DNA of 32,467 nucleotides from Sciscionella sediminilitoris (GTDB lineage Bacteria; Actinomycetota; Actinomycetes; Mycobacteriales; Pseudonocardiaceae): NCBI RefSeq assembly GCF_000737195.2, contig NZ_JALM01000059.1:1-32467 (forward strand). Reading direction: 5' to 3'. The translations under genes were made by a program, and so were the position numbers. The stretch's first letter is position 1. Each line of letters starts with the position of its first letter. Below the pieces are notes generated by a model. The model saw only the letters and a program-made list of their open reading frames with translations. It did not search any database and had not been told where the DNA came from. Below are positions 7,458 to 14,969 of the stretch, piece by piece.

Positions 7458-8434
7458 TCACCGCGGCCTTCGACAACGGAATCGCCGAAGCGCTGCACGA
7501 GGAGTTCGAGCTGACCGTGCTCGAACCGGCGAACCTGCGCCGCTCGCTCGCCGAAACCGGGGCGGACGACGCGCTCGCCGAGGCCGAGGCGGTGGTCTGC
7601 GAGACCGAACTACTCGACGCCACGGCTCTCGCCGCGGCACCGAATCTGCGCCTTGCCGTCTCCTGCCGGGCGGCGCCGGTGAACATCGACCTGGACGGCT
7701 GCACGGCGCGCGGAATTCCCGTCGCGACCACCCCCGCACGCAATGCCGACGTCACCGCCGATCTGACCTTCACCCTGCTGCTGGCCACGTTGCGCAACAC
7801 CTCCCGCGCGGAAGCCTGGCTGCGCAACGGTTCCTGGAGTGCCGAGGATGTGTTCGAGCCCTATCGGGAGTTCCGCGGTCTCGCCCTCAACGGCCGCACG
7901 CTCGGCATCCTCGGCGGCGGAGCGGTCGGCAGGCGGGTACTCACCCGCGCCCGCGCCTTCGGCATGCACGTGCTCGTCTACGACCCGTACCTCGACAAGG
8001 ACACCTTCGGCGACCAGGCCCGGGTCGTGGGCCTCGAGGAACTGCTCGGCGCCGCGGACGTGATCACCGTGCACACCCCGTTGCTGGAGTCCACCATCGG
8101 GCTCATCGGCGCCGAGCAACTCACCCTGATGCGGCCCGGCGGCCACCTGATCAACGCCGGACGCGCGGCGGTGGTCGAGGAGCAGGCGCTGCTCGACGCG
8201 CTGCGCACCGGTCACCTCGCCGGTGCCGGGCTCGACGTGTTCTGGGAGGAACCGCTGCCCGCGGAGCATCCACTGTTCGGGATGCCCAACGTCACCATGA
8301 CCCCGCACATCGGCGGCGCCTCCGACGACGTGATCGCCGTACACTCCCGGATGGCCGCCGAGGCTCTCCGGGCGTGGCGGCGGGGCGGGGTTCCCGCGGC
8401 CGTGGCGAACCCCGCCGTGTATGACCCCGCGTGA
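7433..8434 (+). CDS. D-2-hydroxyacid dehydrogenase (NAD-dependent)
   Basis: 333 residues. The Rossmann motif ILGGGAVGRRV, the segment INAGRAAVV with the substrate-binding Arg, a Glu in DVFWEEP and the catalytic His292 in TPHIGGAS give the complete family active site. It interconverts a D-2-hydroxyacid and a 2-oxoacid using NAD(H) or NADP(H). The start is GTG 7433, with AGGAG five bases upstream, placing it 25 bases inside the end of the FGGY kinase gene in another frame; the two should be translationally coupled. Its presence suggests the pathway passes through an acid such as glycolate, lactate or an aldonate, perhaps derived from the aldolase product, but the substrate is unknown. Confidence 0.88.
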   Translation: MPDRPRVLITAAFDNGIAEALHEEFELTVLEPANLRRSLAETGADDALAEAEAVVCETELLDATALAAAPNLRLAVSCRAAPVNIDLDGCTARGIPVATTPARNADVTADLTFTLLLATLRNTSRAEAWLRNGSWSAEDVFEPYREFRGLALNGRTLGILGGGAVGRRVLTRARAFGMHVLVYDPYLDKDTFGDQARVVGLEELLGAADVITVHTPLLESTIGLIGAEQLTLMRPGGHLINAGRAAVVEEQALLDALRTGHLAGAGLDVFWEEPLPAEHPLFGMPNVTMTPHIGGASDDVIAVHSRMAAEALRAWRRGGVPAAVANPAVYDPA

Positions 8435-8455
8435 CCGGTACCGGAGCAACGGGGA

Positions 8456-8478
8456 CCGCGCCGGTGGTACCGGCGCGG
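8456..8478. terminator. Bidirectional terminator between convergent operons
   Basis: CCGCGCCGGT (8456-8465) and ACCGGCGCGG (8469-8478) form a perfect 10-bp GC-rich stem with a GGT loop, between the stop of the D-2-hydroxyacid dehydrogenase gene (8434) and the end of the leftward methyltransferase gene (8489). It marks the likely border between the sugar locus and the biosynthetic cluster. Confidence 0.7.
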
Positions 8479-8488
8479 CGCTGCTCGG

Positions 8489-9364
8489 TCAGGGAACGTG
8501 CGCGACCACGATGATCACGCCCTGCATCTGCTGTCCGGCCAGGAGCGGGCGCCACCACTGCACGAGCTGCTCGTCGGGGACGGAGGAGAATGGCACGACA
8601 TCGATGATCTGCTGCACCTCGGCGGGCACGGGGTGTTCCCGGGCGTACCGCCGCAGTGCGAGATAGGTCCACAGCGCGGTGTACTTGGTGTTTTCGGTGA
8701 TGTCGGTGACCTCGTCGAGTACCAGCCCGGCCTGCTCGGCGAAGCCCTGGTAGTCCTCGGCGGCGATCGGCGCTGCCGCCCGCCATGAGTCCAGTATCCT
8801 GACGAAGTTCGCGTCGGTGGACCGCTCCGGTCCCGCACACAAGGTGAAATCCGTGAGCACGATGCGTCCGCCGGGCCGGACCACCCTGGCCATTTCGCGC
8901 AGTGCTCGCACCCGGTCGGGCACGTGGACGATCGATTCGAGCGCCATCGCATGATCGAACGAGTCGTCCGGGAACGGCAGCGCGAGCATGTCGGCCCGTT
9001 CGAAGCTCACCCGGCCCGCCACGCCGTCCTGCACGGCGCGGTTGTTGGCCAAGCGGACGTCCTCGCCGCTTGCCGAGATGCCGACCAGGCTTGCCCCGCT
9101 CGAGTTCGCCAGGCGTACCCCCGGCAGCCCCGGACCACATCCCACATCGAGCACCCGCTCGGTCGGCCGCGCGCCGACCCGATCGATCATCATCTCGGTC
9201 AGCCGCGCGCCCGCGGTCTCGAAATCGCTCTCGTCGTCCGGCCCGGTCCAGTAGCCATAGTGCATGTTCCCGCCCTGAGCCTGGGCGATGACCACGTTTG
9301 CCCGGTCGTAGAACTCCCCCACCGATTCGGGGGTCGGAACCGTGTAGTCGAGCTCAGCGTCCAT
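8489..9364 (-). CDS. SAM-dependent methyltransferase (EryG/rifamycin Orf14-like)
   Basis: 291 residues with a class I SAM fold: motif I VLDVGCGPG (residues 71-79), an acidic residue in FERADMLALPFPDDSFDHA, and the post-motif GGRIVLTDF. The N-terminal GGNMHYGYW is shared with sugar and antibiotic O-methyltransferases such as EryG and rifamycin Orf14, and with sarcosine methyltransferase relatives. O-methylation of a sugar or phenol of the cluster product is the best inference; N-methylation is possible. ATG 9364 follows AGGAAG and lies two bases after the sulfotransferase stop, so it is the last gene of the leftward glycosyltransferase, sulfotransferase, methyltransferase operon. Confidence 0.88.
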   Translation of the reverse strand: MDAELDYTVPTPESVGEFYDRANVVIAQAQGGNMHYGYWTGPDDESDFETAGARLTEMMIDRVGARPTERVLDVGCGPGLPGVRLANSSGASLVGISASGEDVRLANNRAVQDGVAGRVSFERADMLALPFPDDSFDHAMALESIVHVPDRVRALREMARVVRPGGRIVLTDFTLCAGPERSTDANFVRILDSWRAAAPIAAEDYQGFAEQAGLVLDEVTDITENTKYTALWTYLALRRYAREHPVPAEVQQIIDVVPFSSVPDEQLVQWWRPLLAGQQMQGVIIVVAHVP

Positions 9365-9366
9365 TT

Positions 9367-10398
9367 TCACTTCCTGATCATCGTGGTGCTGGCGGTCGGG
9401 TCGATCAGCGCCAGCTCGCCCGGTGCGCAGGCGGTCCGCAGTTCCTCGCGTGACACCGGGTCGAGCCGCTGCGCTGTCCCGCTGCGGAACCTGTCGATGC
9501 CGGCGCTGACCCGGTCGATCCAGCCGGGGTCGGCGGACACCCCCAGATAGGACGCCAGGGTCCCGAGCTCGCCGCGCGGATCGGCGAGCAGCTGCTCGTA
9601 GCACAGGTCGAGGTGGTCGGTATCAGCCAATTCGCCGACACCGTTGCAGATCATCGAGGACCAGAACTCACCGAAATCGCGCAGGGAAAGGTCGACGCCC
9701 ATCAGTGATTCCTCGCTGAATTCCGCGCGAAAAAACCGCTGATAGTCCGCAGGCAGCTCGGAGATGTGTTTCTGGAACAGCCGCCGCACCGGTACGTTCG
9801 CGGCCCTGGCCGCCGCCCGGGGGAGCAGCATGAGGCGGAATCCGTAGTGCCTGCTCATCGACAGCGCGCAATCCGGGCCGTCCCGGTAGAGGTGCACGAA
9901 TCGCGCCTCCGGAAACATCCTCCGCAATCGTTGCACGTAGAGAAGTGATGCCCCGGATCGTTCGACGAAGACCTGGCGGCCGAACCGGGCGGTGAACCAG
10001 CCGAACAAATCCCGGTAGTGGTCGCCGATCGGGCGGCGCGGCCAGTGCGGCAGCTCGCCCGCGAGCTCCTCGTAGAGCCGGTCCGGATCGTCGCTGAGCG
10101 CCGGGAGGGTCACGTGGCGAATGACCGGCACACCGGAGACCTCGCTGGACCGGCGAGCCGAAGGTCCATGCCATGCCGGCTTCCGCGCCCCGGCGCGCAT
10201 CATGGCGTCGAGCAAGGGATCCGGCTTTCTGAGCAACTCCCAGAAGCCCTGTCCGTCGAGCGGTTCCGCCGGAAAGGCCCGGTGACGCAGCGCGGCGAAG
10301 AACTCGCTGAGGCTGAGAACCTGCGGATGACCTTGCAATGCCTTGCTGAGCATTGTCGAGCCGCACCGGCCGGTGCCGACGATGAAGGTCAAGGACAC
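9367..10398 (-). CDS. PAPS-dependent sulfotransferase
   Basis: 343 residues. The 5'-phosphosulfate loop FIVGTGRCGSTMLSKAL sits at the N-terminus and the 3'-phosphate motif FVHLYRDGPDCALS about half-way, the standard arrangement of cytosolic sulfotransferases. It should move sulfate from PAPS to a hydroxyl, probably on the peptide, a tyrosine-like ring or an attached sugar. GTG 10398 is chosen because it places the P-loop four residues from the start, as usual; an ATG at 10440 would add 14 residues, overlap the glycosyltransferase gene by 17 bases and lacks a clear ribosome site. No PAPS synthesis genes are visible, so general sulfate activation must supply it. Confidence 0.85.
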   Translation of the reverse strand: MSLTFIVGTGRCGSTMLSKALQGHPQVLSLSEFFAALRHRAFPAEPLDGQGFWELLRKPDPLLDAMMRAGARKPAWHGPSARRSSEVSGVPVIRHVTLPALSDDPDRLYEELAGELPHWPRRPIGDHYRDLFGWFTARFGRQVFVERSGASLLYVQRLRRMFPEARFVHLYRDGPDCALSMSRHYGFRLMLLPRAAARAANVPVRRLFQKHISELPADYQRFFRAEFSEESLMGVDLSLRDFGEFWSSMICNGVGELADTDHLDLCYEQLLADPRGELGTLASYLGVSADPGWIDRVSAGIDRFRSGTAQRLDPVSREELRTACAPGELALIDPTASTTMIRK

Positions 10399-10423
10399 CT
10401 GAACCCCCGTCTCCGATACCCGG

Positions 10424-11647
10424 TCATGCCGCGAAGGCACCAGCGGTGGTCAACCGGTGAGCGGCGACCTCCGCGCCGTCGCGGCGGACGGCAGCCGCCA
10501 CCGCGCGAGCGGTTGCCCCCACCTCCGGCCGCAGGGCCCGATCGAGCGCGCTGAGCAGCGAGTCGACGGTCGGGTTACCGGGCGGGCACACGAAACCGGC
10601 GCCGAGCTGTTCGATCCGCGATGCCCAGTAGTGCTGGTCGTACATCTGCGGGACGAGGACTTGCGGCGCCCCGCCCAGCGCACCCATCAGCGTGGTCCCC
10701 GCGCTGCCGAAGTGGACCACGGCCGCGACCCGGGGGAACAGGGCCTGCACGTTGATCTCGTCGACGGCGAGGATCTCGTCGTCATCGGCGGGCAGTTCCA
10801 AGCCGGCCCAGCCACGGGAAACGATGGCGCGCCTGCCGAGCGTGCGGGCCGTGCGGACGACCACTTCTCCGAGATCGTCCTCCACCAGCATGCTGCTGCC
10901 GAAACCGAAGTAGATCGGTGGATCGCCACTGTCGAGGAATCGCTCCAGCCCGGGCGCGAGGGGCCGCTCGTCGGGCAGGAACCAGCCCCCGGGCTGGAAG
11001 ACGTTCAGGTCCGTGGGTTCGAGCCACGGACCGACGGTCGGATCGGCGGCCACCCACGGGCGGTCGGTGAAGGCGTGATCGCGGACATCCTCGAGTGCGG
11101 GCAGCCCGACGCCCGCCCGGTGCTCGTTGAGCGCAGTGCGCAGGAAATCGTTCATGAATTTCCGGTCACGCTCCCACAGCGCCCAGTTGTCCGCGTCCGG
11201 GGGCGCAGGCGGCTCGGTGGAAAGCGGCACCGGTGGCGGCGCGTGATACGGCGAGGGCAGCATGTTCGGGCTGAGAACCGCGAACACGTACCCGATGCCC
11301 AGTGATTCGGCGACCGAGCGTGCCGCGGCGAGCTGCGGAGTCAACGACAGCAGCAGATCGCAGCCCTCGGTAGCCGCGGCCAGCTTGCCGAACTGGGCCT
11401 CGATCTGCCGTTTGGCCATCGGAGCGAGCTGTTCGGCCGTATAGCTGGGGCGTGGCCGAGTGGCCAGTGCCTTGCGCATCACCGGGCCGATCGGTGTCGC
11501 GGCGAAACCGAGACCGGCGAGCCAGTCCTGAAAGTCGGGTGGCACACACAGCCGTACCTCGTGGCCGAGATCTCTCAATCGGGTGGCGAGCGCGACCAGC
11601 GGCTGGACGTCCCCGCGCGATCCGATGGTTGCCAGCATGATGCGCAT
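10424..11647 (-). CDS. Glycopeptide-type glycosyltransferase (GtfE-like, GT1)
   Basis: 407 residues, the size of the vancomycin Gtf enzymes, with strong family likeness throughout: start MRIMLATIGSRGDVQPLVAL, middle YHAPPPVP, HAFTDRPWVAADP and WFLPDERPL, and the donor loop VHFGSAGTT with His312. The HHGGAGTT motif is varied here (second His to Phe, Gly to Ser) but the first His and the AGTT are kept. It should transfer a sugar from an NDP donor to the peptide, possibly to a phenolic residue. ATG 11647 follows GGAGGAG at a rather long 11-base distance. It is first in the leftward tailoring operon, divergent from the ArsR-like regulator. No deoxysugar genes are visible, so glucose or another common sugar is likely. 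Confidence 0.9.
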   Translation of the reverse strand: MRIMLATIGSRGDVQPLVALATRLRDLGHEVRLCVPPDFQDWLAGLGFAATPIGPVMRKALATRPRPSYTAEQLAPMAKRQIEAQFGKLAAATEGCDLLLSLTPQLAAARSVAESLGIGYVFAVLSPNMLPSPYHAPPPVPLSTEPPAPPDADNWALWERDRKFMNDFLRTALNEHRAGVGLPALEDVRDHAFTDRPWVAADPTVGPWLEPTDLNVFQPGGWFLPDERPLAPGLERFLDSGDPPIYFGFGSSMLVEDDLGEVVVRTARTLGRRAIVSRGWAGLELPADDDEILAVDEINVQALFPRVAAVVHFGSAGTTLMGALGGAPQVLVPQMYDQHYWASRIEQLGAGFVCPPGNPTVDSLLSALDRALRPEVGATARAVAAAVRRDGAEVAAHRLTTAGAFAA

Positions 11648-11925
11648 AAACTTCGCCACTCCTCCAGAGCCGCAGAACCGGCCGGTCGGCGCCGACCATG
11701 CCGGGAGCGTAACCATCCGGCTCGCGGGCGCACCACGTCATTCTGCGATACGTGAAAGACGGAGTCCGCGGACATCGCTGGCCTCCGCTTTCAAGCACAG
11801 CCTTCAACACCGCCGAGGAATTCGGAACGAGAATGTACGATGCGGCTCATGGCCAACAGCGCACCGCCGAAGAGAAGCCCGGGATGATGTGATCGAACGC
11901 GGAAGTAAACACCACTGGGGAACTT
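11648..11925. promoter_or_regulatory. Divergent promoter region between glycosyltransferase and regulator genes
   Basis: 278 bases with no gene. It holds the start signals of the leftward tailoring operon and the rightward regulator. An inverted repeat CACGT-N11-ACGTG lies at 11734-11754 and is the only symmetrical element I can point to; it could bind the ArsR-like regulator encoded next to it. No convincing -35/-10 pair was found. The part nearest the regulator is distinctly A/T-richer than the surrounding genes. Confidence 0.5.
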
Positions 11926-12957
11926 ATGAAAATTCTGTTTTCAACCGATGGATTGATGCGCGTTCGCTTGATCAACATCCACAATTCCGTATCTGAAACA
12001 CTATTCGCGGCACGCCTTTTCGGTCGTAGTTCGAACGCGCTGCATTTCGACCGGTGGCGGCGAACCGTGCGAAGCAAGGCCGGCCAGCAGGCCCGTGCGC
12101 TCAGTTCACTGGCGCGGGCGGTGCAGCCACCGGCCGAGCTGTTCCGGCTTCCGGTCAGCACATTCGACTCCGGCGCGGCCGCCGCCTATTACCCGGACAG
12201 GTCGGCATCGGCCGTGAGCAGCCTGCTGTACCGCTTCCACGACGCGGCCATCCTCCCCTATGGGCAGGCACTGGCCAACGCTCTGGAGACGGACCGGAAC
12301 ACCCGCAGCGACATCATTCTCGACCACGGCGTCGACGGCTTCCTGCGCAGTCTCGACCCACTGTGCAGGTGGCAGTTCCCTCAGCTGGAGATCCCGAACG
12401 GATCGGATCACACGATCCGGATCGATGAGCAGGGCCTGCTCATCGCACCGTCCATCTTCCACTGCGACCGTCCCGCCGTGTTCATGCCGAACTCGCGCTC
12501 GAACGGCGGGCCGCCGATTCTGGTGTGTCCTTCGCCCATCACCATCGAGACGGCACACAAGTTGTGGGACTCCGGGGCACACGCCGAGCGCGCTCTCGCG
12601 GCACTGCTCGGGCGCACCCGCAGCAAGCTGCTGGCGGCCCTGACCGGCGGCTCGTCCACGACGGAGCTGGCCCTGCGCCTGGGCATCTCCGCGGCATCGG
12701 TGAGCCAACATACCGGTGTCCTGCGGGAGGCCGGGCTGATCACCACCGATCGTCATCAGAACACCGTCCAGCACCGGCGGACACCACTCGGCCTGGCGCT
12801 GGTCAACCGCATCGGTGCCGCACGCCGGTCCGGGCAGAAGCCGCCTCCGGTGGCCACGGAAGCGCACGAACCGTGCGTCCCCGCGCCGCACTCGGGACAT
12901 CCGGTGGAAACAAGCGCCCCGACCGAGGCGGCTGCTCAGACCAACGCCTCGGTGTGA
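11926..12957 (+). CDS. ArsR-like winged-helix transcription regulator with large N-terminal domain
   Basis: 343 residues. A C-terminal helix-turn-helix (SSTTELALRLGISAASVSQHTGVLREAGLI, roughly residues 243-272) is of the ArsR type. The first 230 residues form a separate domain I cannot assign to a ligand. Proteins of this layout are common in actinomycetes and often sit in secondary-metabolite clusters. The start at 11926 follows GGGGAA; an internal ATG at 11956 is possible. The first 35 or so codons are unusually A/T-rich compared with the rest. The tail after residue 300 looks disordered (Pro/Ala/Thr-rich). Divergent from the glycosyltransferase operon and convergent with the glycosidase gene, overlapping it by 22 bases, it is the only visible pathway-specific regulator. 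Confidence 0.8.
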   Translation: MKILFSTDGLMRVRLINIHNSVSETLFAARLFGRSSNALHFDRWRRTVRSKAGQQARALSSLARAVQPPAELFRLPVSTFDSGAAAAYYPDRSASAVSSLLYRFHDAAILPYGQALANALETDRNTRSDIILDHGVDGFLRSLDPLCRWQFPQLEIPNGSDHTIRIDEQGLLIAPSIFHCDRPAVFMPNSRSNGGPPILVCPSPITIETAHKLWDSGAHAERALAALLGRTRSKLLAALTGGSSTTELALRLGISAASVSQHTGVLREAGLITTDRHQNTVQHRRTPLGLALVNRIGAARRSGQKPPPVATEAHEPCVPAPHSGHPVETSAPTEAAAQTNASV

Positions 12958-14933
12958 TCCCGGGACTTCTCGGTCAAGCCCCACCGCCGGGCGGATCCGG
13001 TACTCGCGACATCCCGGATGCCCACATCCGCCGGGCCGTTTCCGGGGCGGCACACCAACAGCGATTCGCCTGCGCCGAGGCGGCCGCGCAGCATTCCGGG
13101 CGCAGCCCGCTCGACACGAACCGGATGTCCGGCCTCATCACGAACGTCCACCGGGCCGACGATCCCGTGGCGCAACGTGAACGGGCGCCCCGCCTCGCTG
13201 CGCACCCGGATCCAGTCGGTCCTTCCGTTGCTCCGCGAGGCATCGAGCACGAAGGCCCCCGGTGCCCGCAGCCCACTCACCGAGGCCTCCGCCCACTGAC
13301 CGGGCAGCGCGGGAAAGACATCCACCACATCATCGTGATCCGCGGAGACCAGCATCCGCATCATCACTTGGGCGGCTTCGAACGAAGCGCCGTGGTGCGC
13401 GAGCGCACCATCCCGGAGCAGCGTGGCCGCCGACATGCGGGAACCGGCGTGGTCCACGCCGTCCAGCACCGGGCGCAGGTGCTCCAGTGCCTGCTCCGGC
13501 GCACGAATCCCGGCCGCCATCACCGCGAAGGACAGATGCGAGCGGCTGTCCCAAGCCTGCGGCATCGAAGCCCAATGGCGCAGGCTGCGCGACATCACCG
13601 CGCGGTCCTCGGGCCGGTGCCATACCTTCTCCCCGAGCGGATGCATCCAGAGCAGGTGGGCCGGGCGCGGCTGGGATGCCGCGAGCCGTACACCCGCGCC
13701 GAGCAGCACACCGGTCTCGTCGGTGTGGTACGGCACCAGCCGGTCCGCCAATGTCCGCCAGCGCAACCGCTCGTCGTCCGGCACGTCCGGGCCCGCGAGC
13801 CGGTTCGCCGCCCAGCGCAGCAGCGAAAGATCGCAGGTGGAATCCTCCACATTGCCGAAGCCGGGTGAATAGGTCATCGGCAGGTGCAGGTACCCGTCCG
13901 GGCCTTCGAGCAAGGAACTCTCGTAGTGGCTCACCGCGCTGCGCAGCATCGGCCGGAGTACCTCGCTCAGTACACGGGCATCGGCACCGTATCGATAGCT
14001 GTCCCAGATCTCCGGCAGATTCCAGCCCAGGATCGGGTTCTCCGCGTCACCGGACTTGAGCCCCGCGGCGGGGGTCGCGGCCAGCAGATGATCGAAGTTC
14101 CGTGGCCAGTCCCCCTGCTCCGCGGCGGCCAGCGCGGGATGCGAGTCGAGATGATTGGTGGTGCTCAGCGTCACCGGGGTGTCCAGGCCACCGGCCGCGT
14201 CACCGCGCGCGATACTGGCCGCGGCATAGACCTGCAGCCAGTGGAACCGCTGAAGCGTCTTGTCCGGAACCGAAACGAAGCTGCCCCGGTAGTACTGGTG
14301 CCACCAACCGCGATGCGCGGCCAGCAGCCGCTCCGGCTCCTCGGCGGGCAGTTCTCCCGGCGCGCCGATCATCAGCCAGCGCCTGCTGCCGTACCACCGG
14401 TCGCGCCAGCCGATATCCGGCACGTCGTCCTCCGCGACCGGCGCCGCCGCACCCCGCTCCCCGCCGCGCGGGGTGAGACCGGCGAGCAGCGTCCCGGTTC
14501 CGCGCGGGACGCTCACGGTCAATTCCATGCTGCCCCTGGTCGTCGTGACGGTACCGGTCAGCTCGGCGTCCCAGGGATCGAGCCGCCAGTGCACGCCGGT
14601 GAGTGTGCCGCTCAACGGCAGCGTGTAGCGCGCCGCAGGCCGATCCAGGCCGTCCCCTGCCCGGCCGACGGCGAACACGAGGCCGGTTCCGCCCTCGGCC
14701 ACCAAGACCTGCGCGGTGCGGTCACCGTCCCCGAGGAACGGCGCGTTCCACCAGTGCATCGGCGGCCGGACCCAGTGCATGATCGCGTCGCGCACGACGG
14801 TCTCGTAGAGGTCGGCCGTCCCCGCGGTGCCGCCCGCCCACGCGGCGCTGGTGCCGAAGAAGTGTGCGCCGCTCGTGGCAACCGCCGCGGCGGCAAGACC
14901 GCGCAGGAACTGGCGTCGCTCAATCGCGGCCAT
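12936..14933 (-). CDS. Tat-exported glycoside hydrolase, GH95-like
   Basis: 665 residues. The N-terminus ERRQFLRG followed by an Ala-rich hydrophobic run and a cleavage zone near ASGAH...AAWA is a twin-arginine signal, so the folded enzyme leaves the cell. The rest looks like an (alpha/alpha)6-barrel glycosidase of the GH95/alpha-fucosidase type: repeated Trp/Tyr-rich stretches (NLPEIWDSYRYGAD, LPMTYSPGFGNVEDST, LLWMHPLGEKVW) and a beta-rich C-terminus. The family assignment is by pattern only, and the sugar cleaved is unknown. ATG 14933 follows AGGAG. It lies 36 bases after the glycosyltransferase gene in the same operon; an intracellular glycosyltransferase paired with an exported glycosidase recalls the OleI/OleR self-protection scheme of oleandomycin producers. 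Confidence 0.75.
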   Translation of the reverse strand: MAAIERRQFLRGLAAAAVATSGAHFFGTSAAWAGGTAGTADLYETVVRDAIMHWVRPPMHWWNAPFLGDGDRTAQVLVAEGGTGLVFAVGRAGDGLDRPAARYTLPLSGTLTGVHWRLDPWDAELTGTVTTTRGSMELTVSVPRGTGTLLAGLTPRGGERGAAAPVAEDDVPDIGWRDRWYGSRRWLMIGAPGELPAEEPERLLAAHRGWWHQYYRGSFVSVPDKTLQRFHWLQVYAAASIARGDAAGGLDTPVTLSTTNHLDSHPALAAAEQGDWPRNFDHLLAATPAAGLKSGDAENPILGWNLPEIWDSYRYGADARVLSEVLRPMLRSAVSHYESSLLEGPDGYLHLPMTYSPGFGNVEDSTCDLSLLRWAANRLAGPDVPDDERLRWRTLADRLVPYHTDETGVLLGAGVRLAASQPRPAHLLWMHPLGEKVWHRPEDRAVMSRSLRHWASMPQAWDSRSHLSFAVMAAGIRAPEQALEHLRPVLDGVDHAGSRMSAATLLRDGALAHHGASFEAAQVMMRMLVSADHDDVVDVFPALPGQWAEASVSGLRAPGAFVLDASRSNGRTDWIRVRSEAGRPFTLRHGIVGPVDVRDEAGHPVRVERAAPGMLRGRLGAGESLLVCRPGNGPADVGIRDVASTGSARRWGLTEKSRDHTEALV

Positions 14934-14969
14934 CTCGTCCCCTCTCCTGGCGAATGTCGGCCGGATACC

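Noticed and set aside
11734-11754. A sure ArsR operator at the CACGT inverted repeat
   Set aside because: Arms of five bases with an 11-base gap can occur by chance, so it is only mentioned within the intergenic region.
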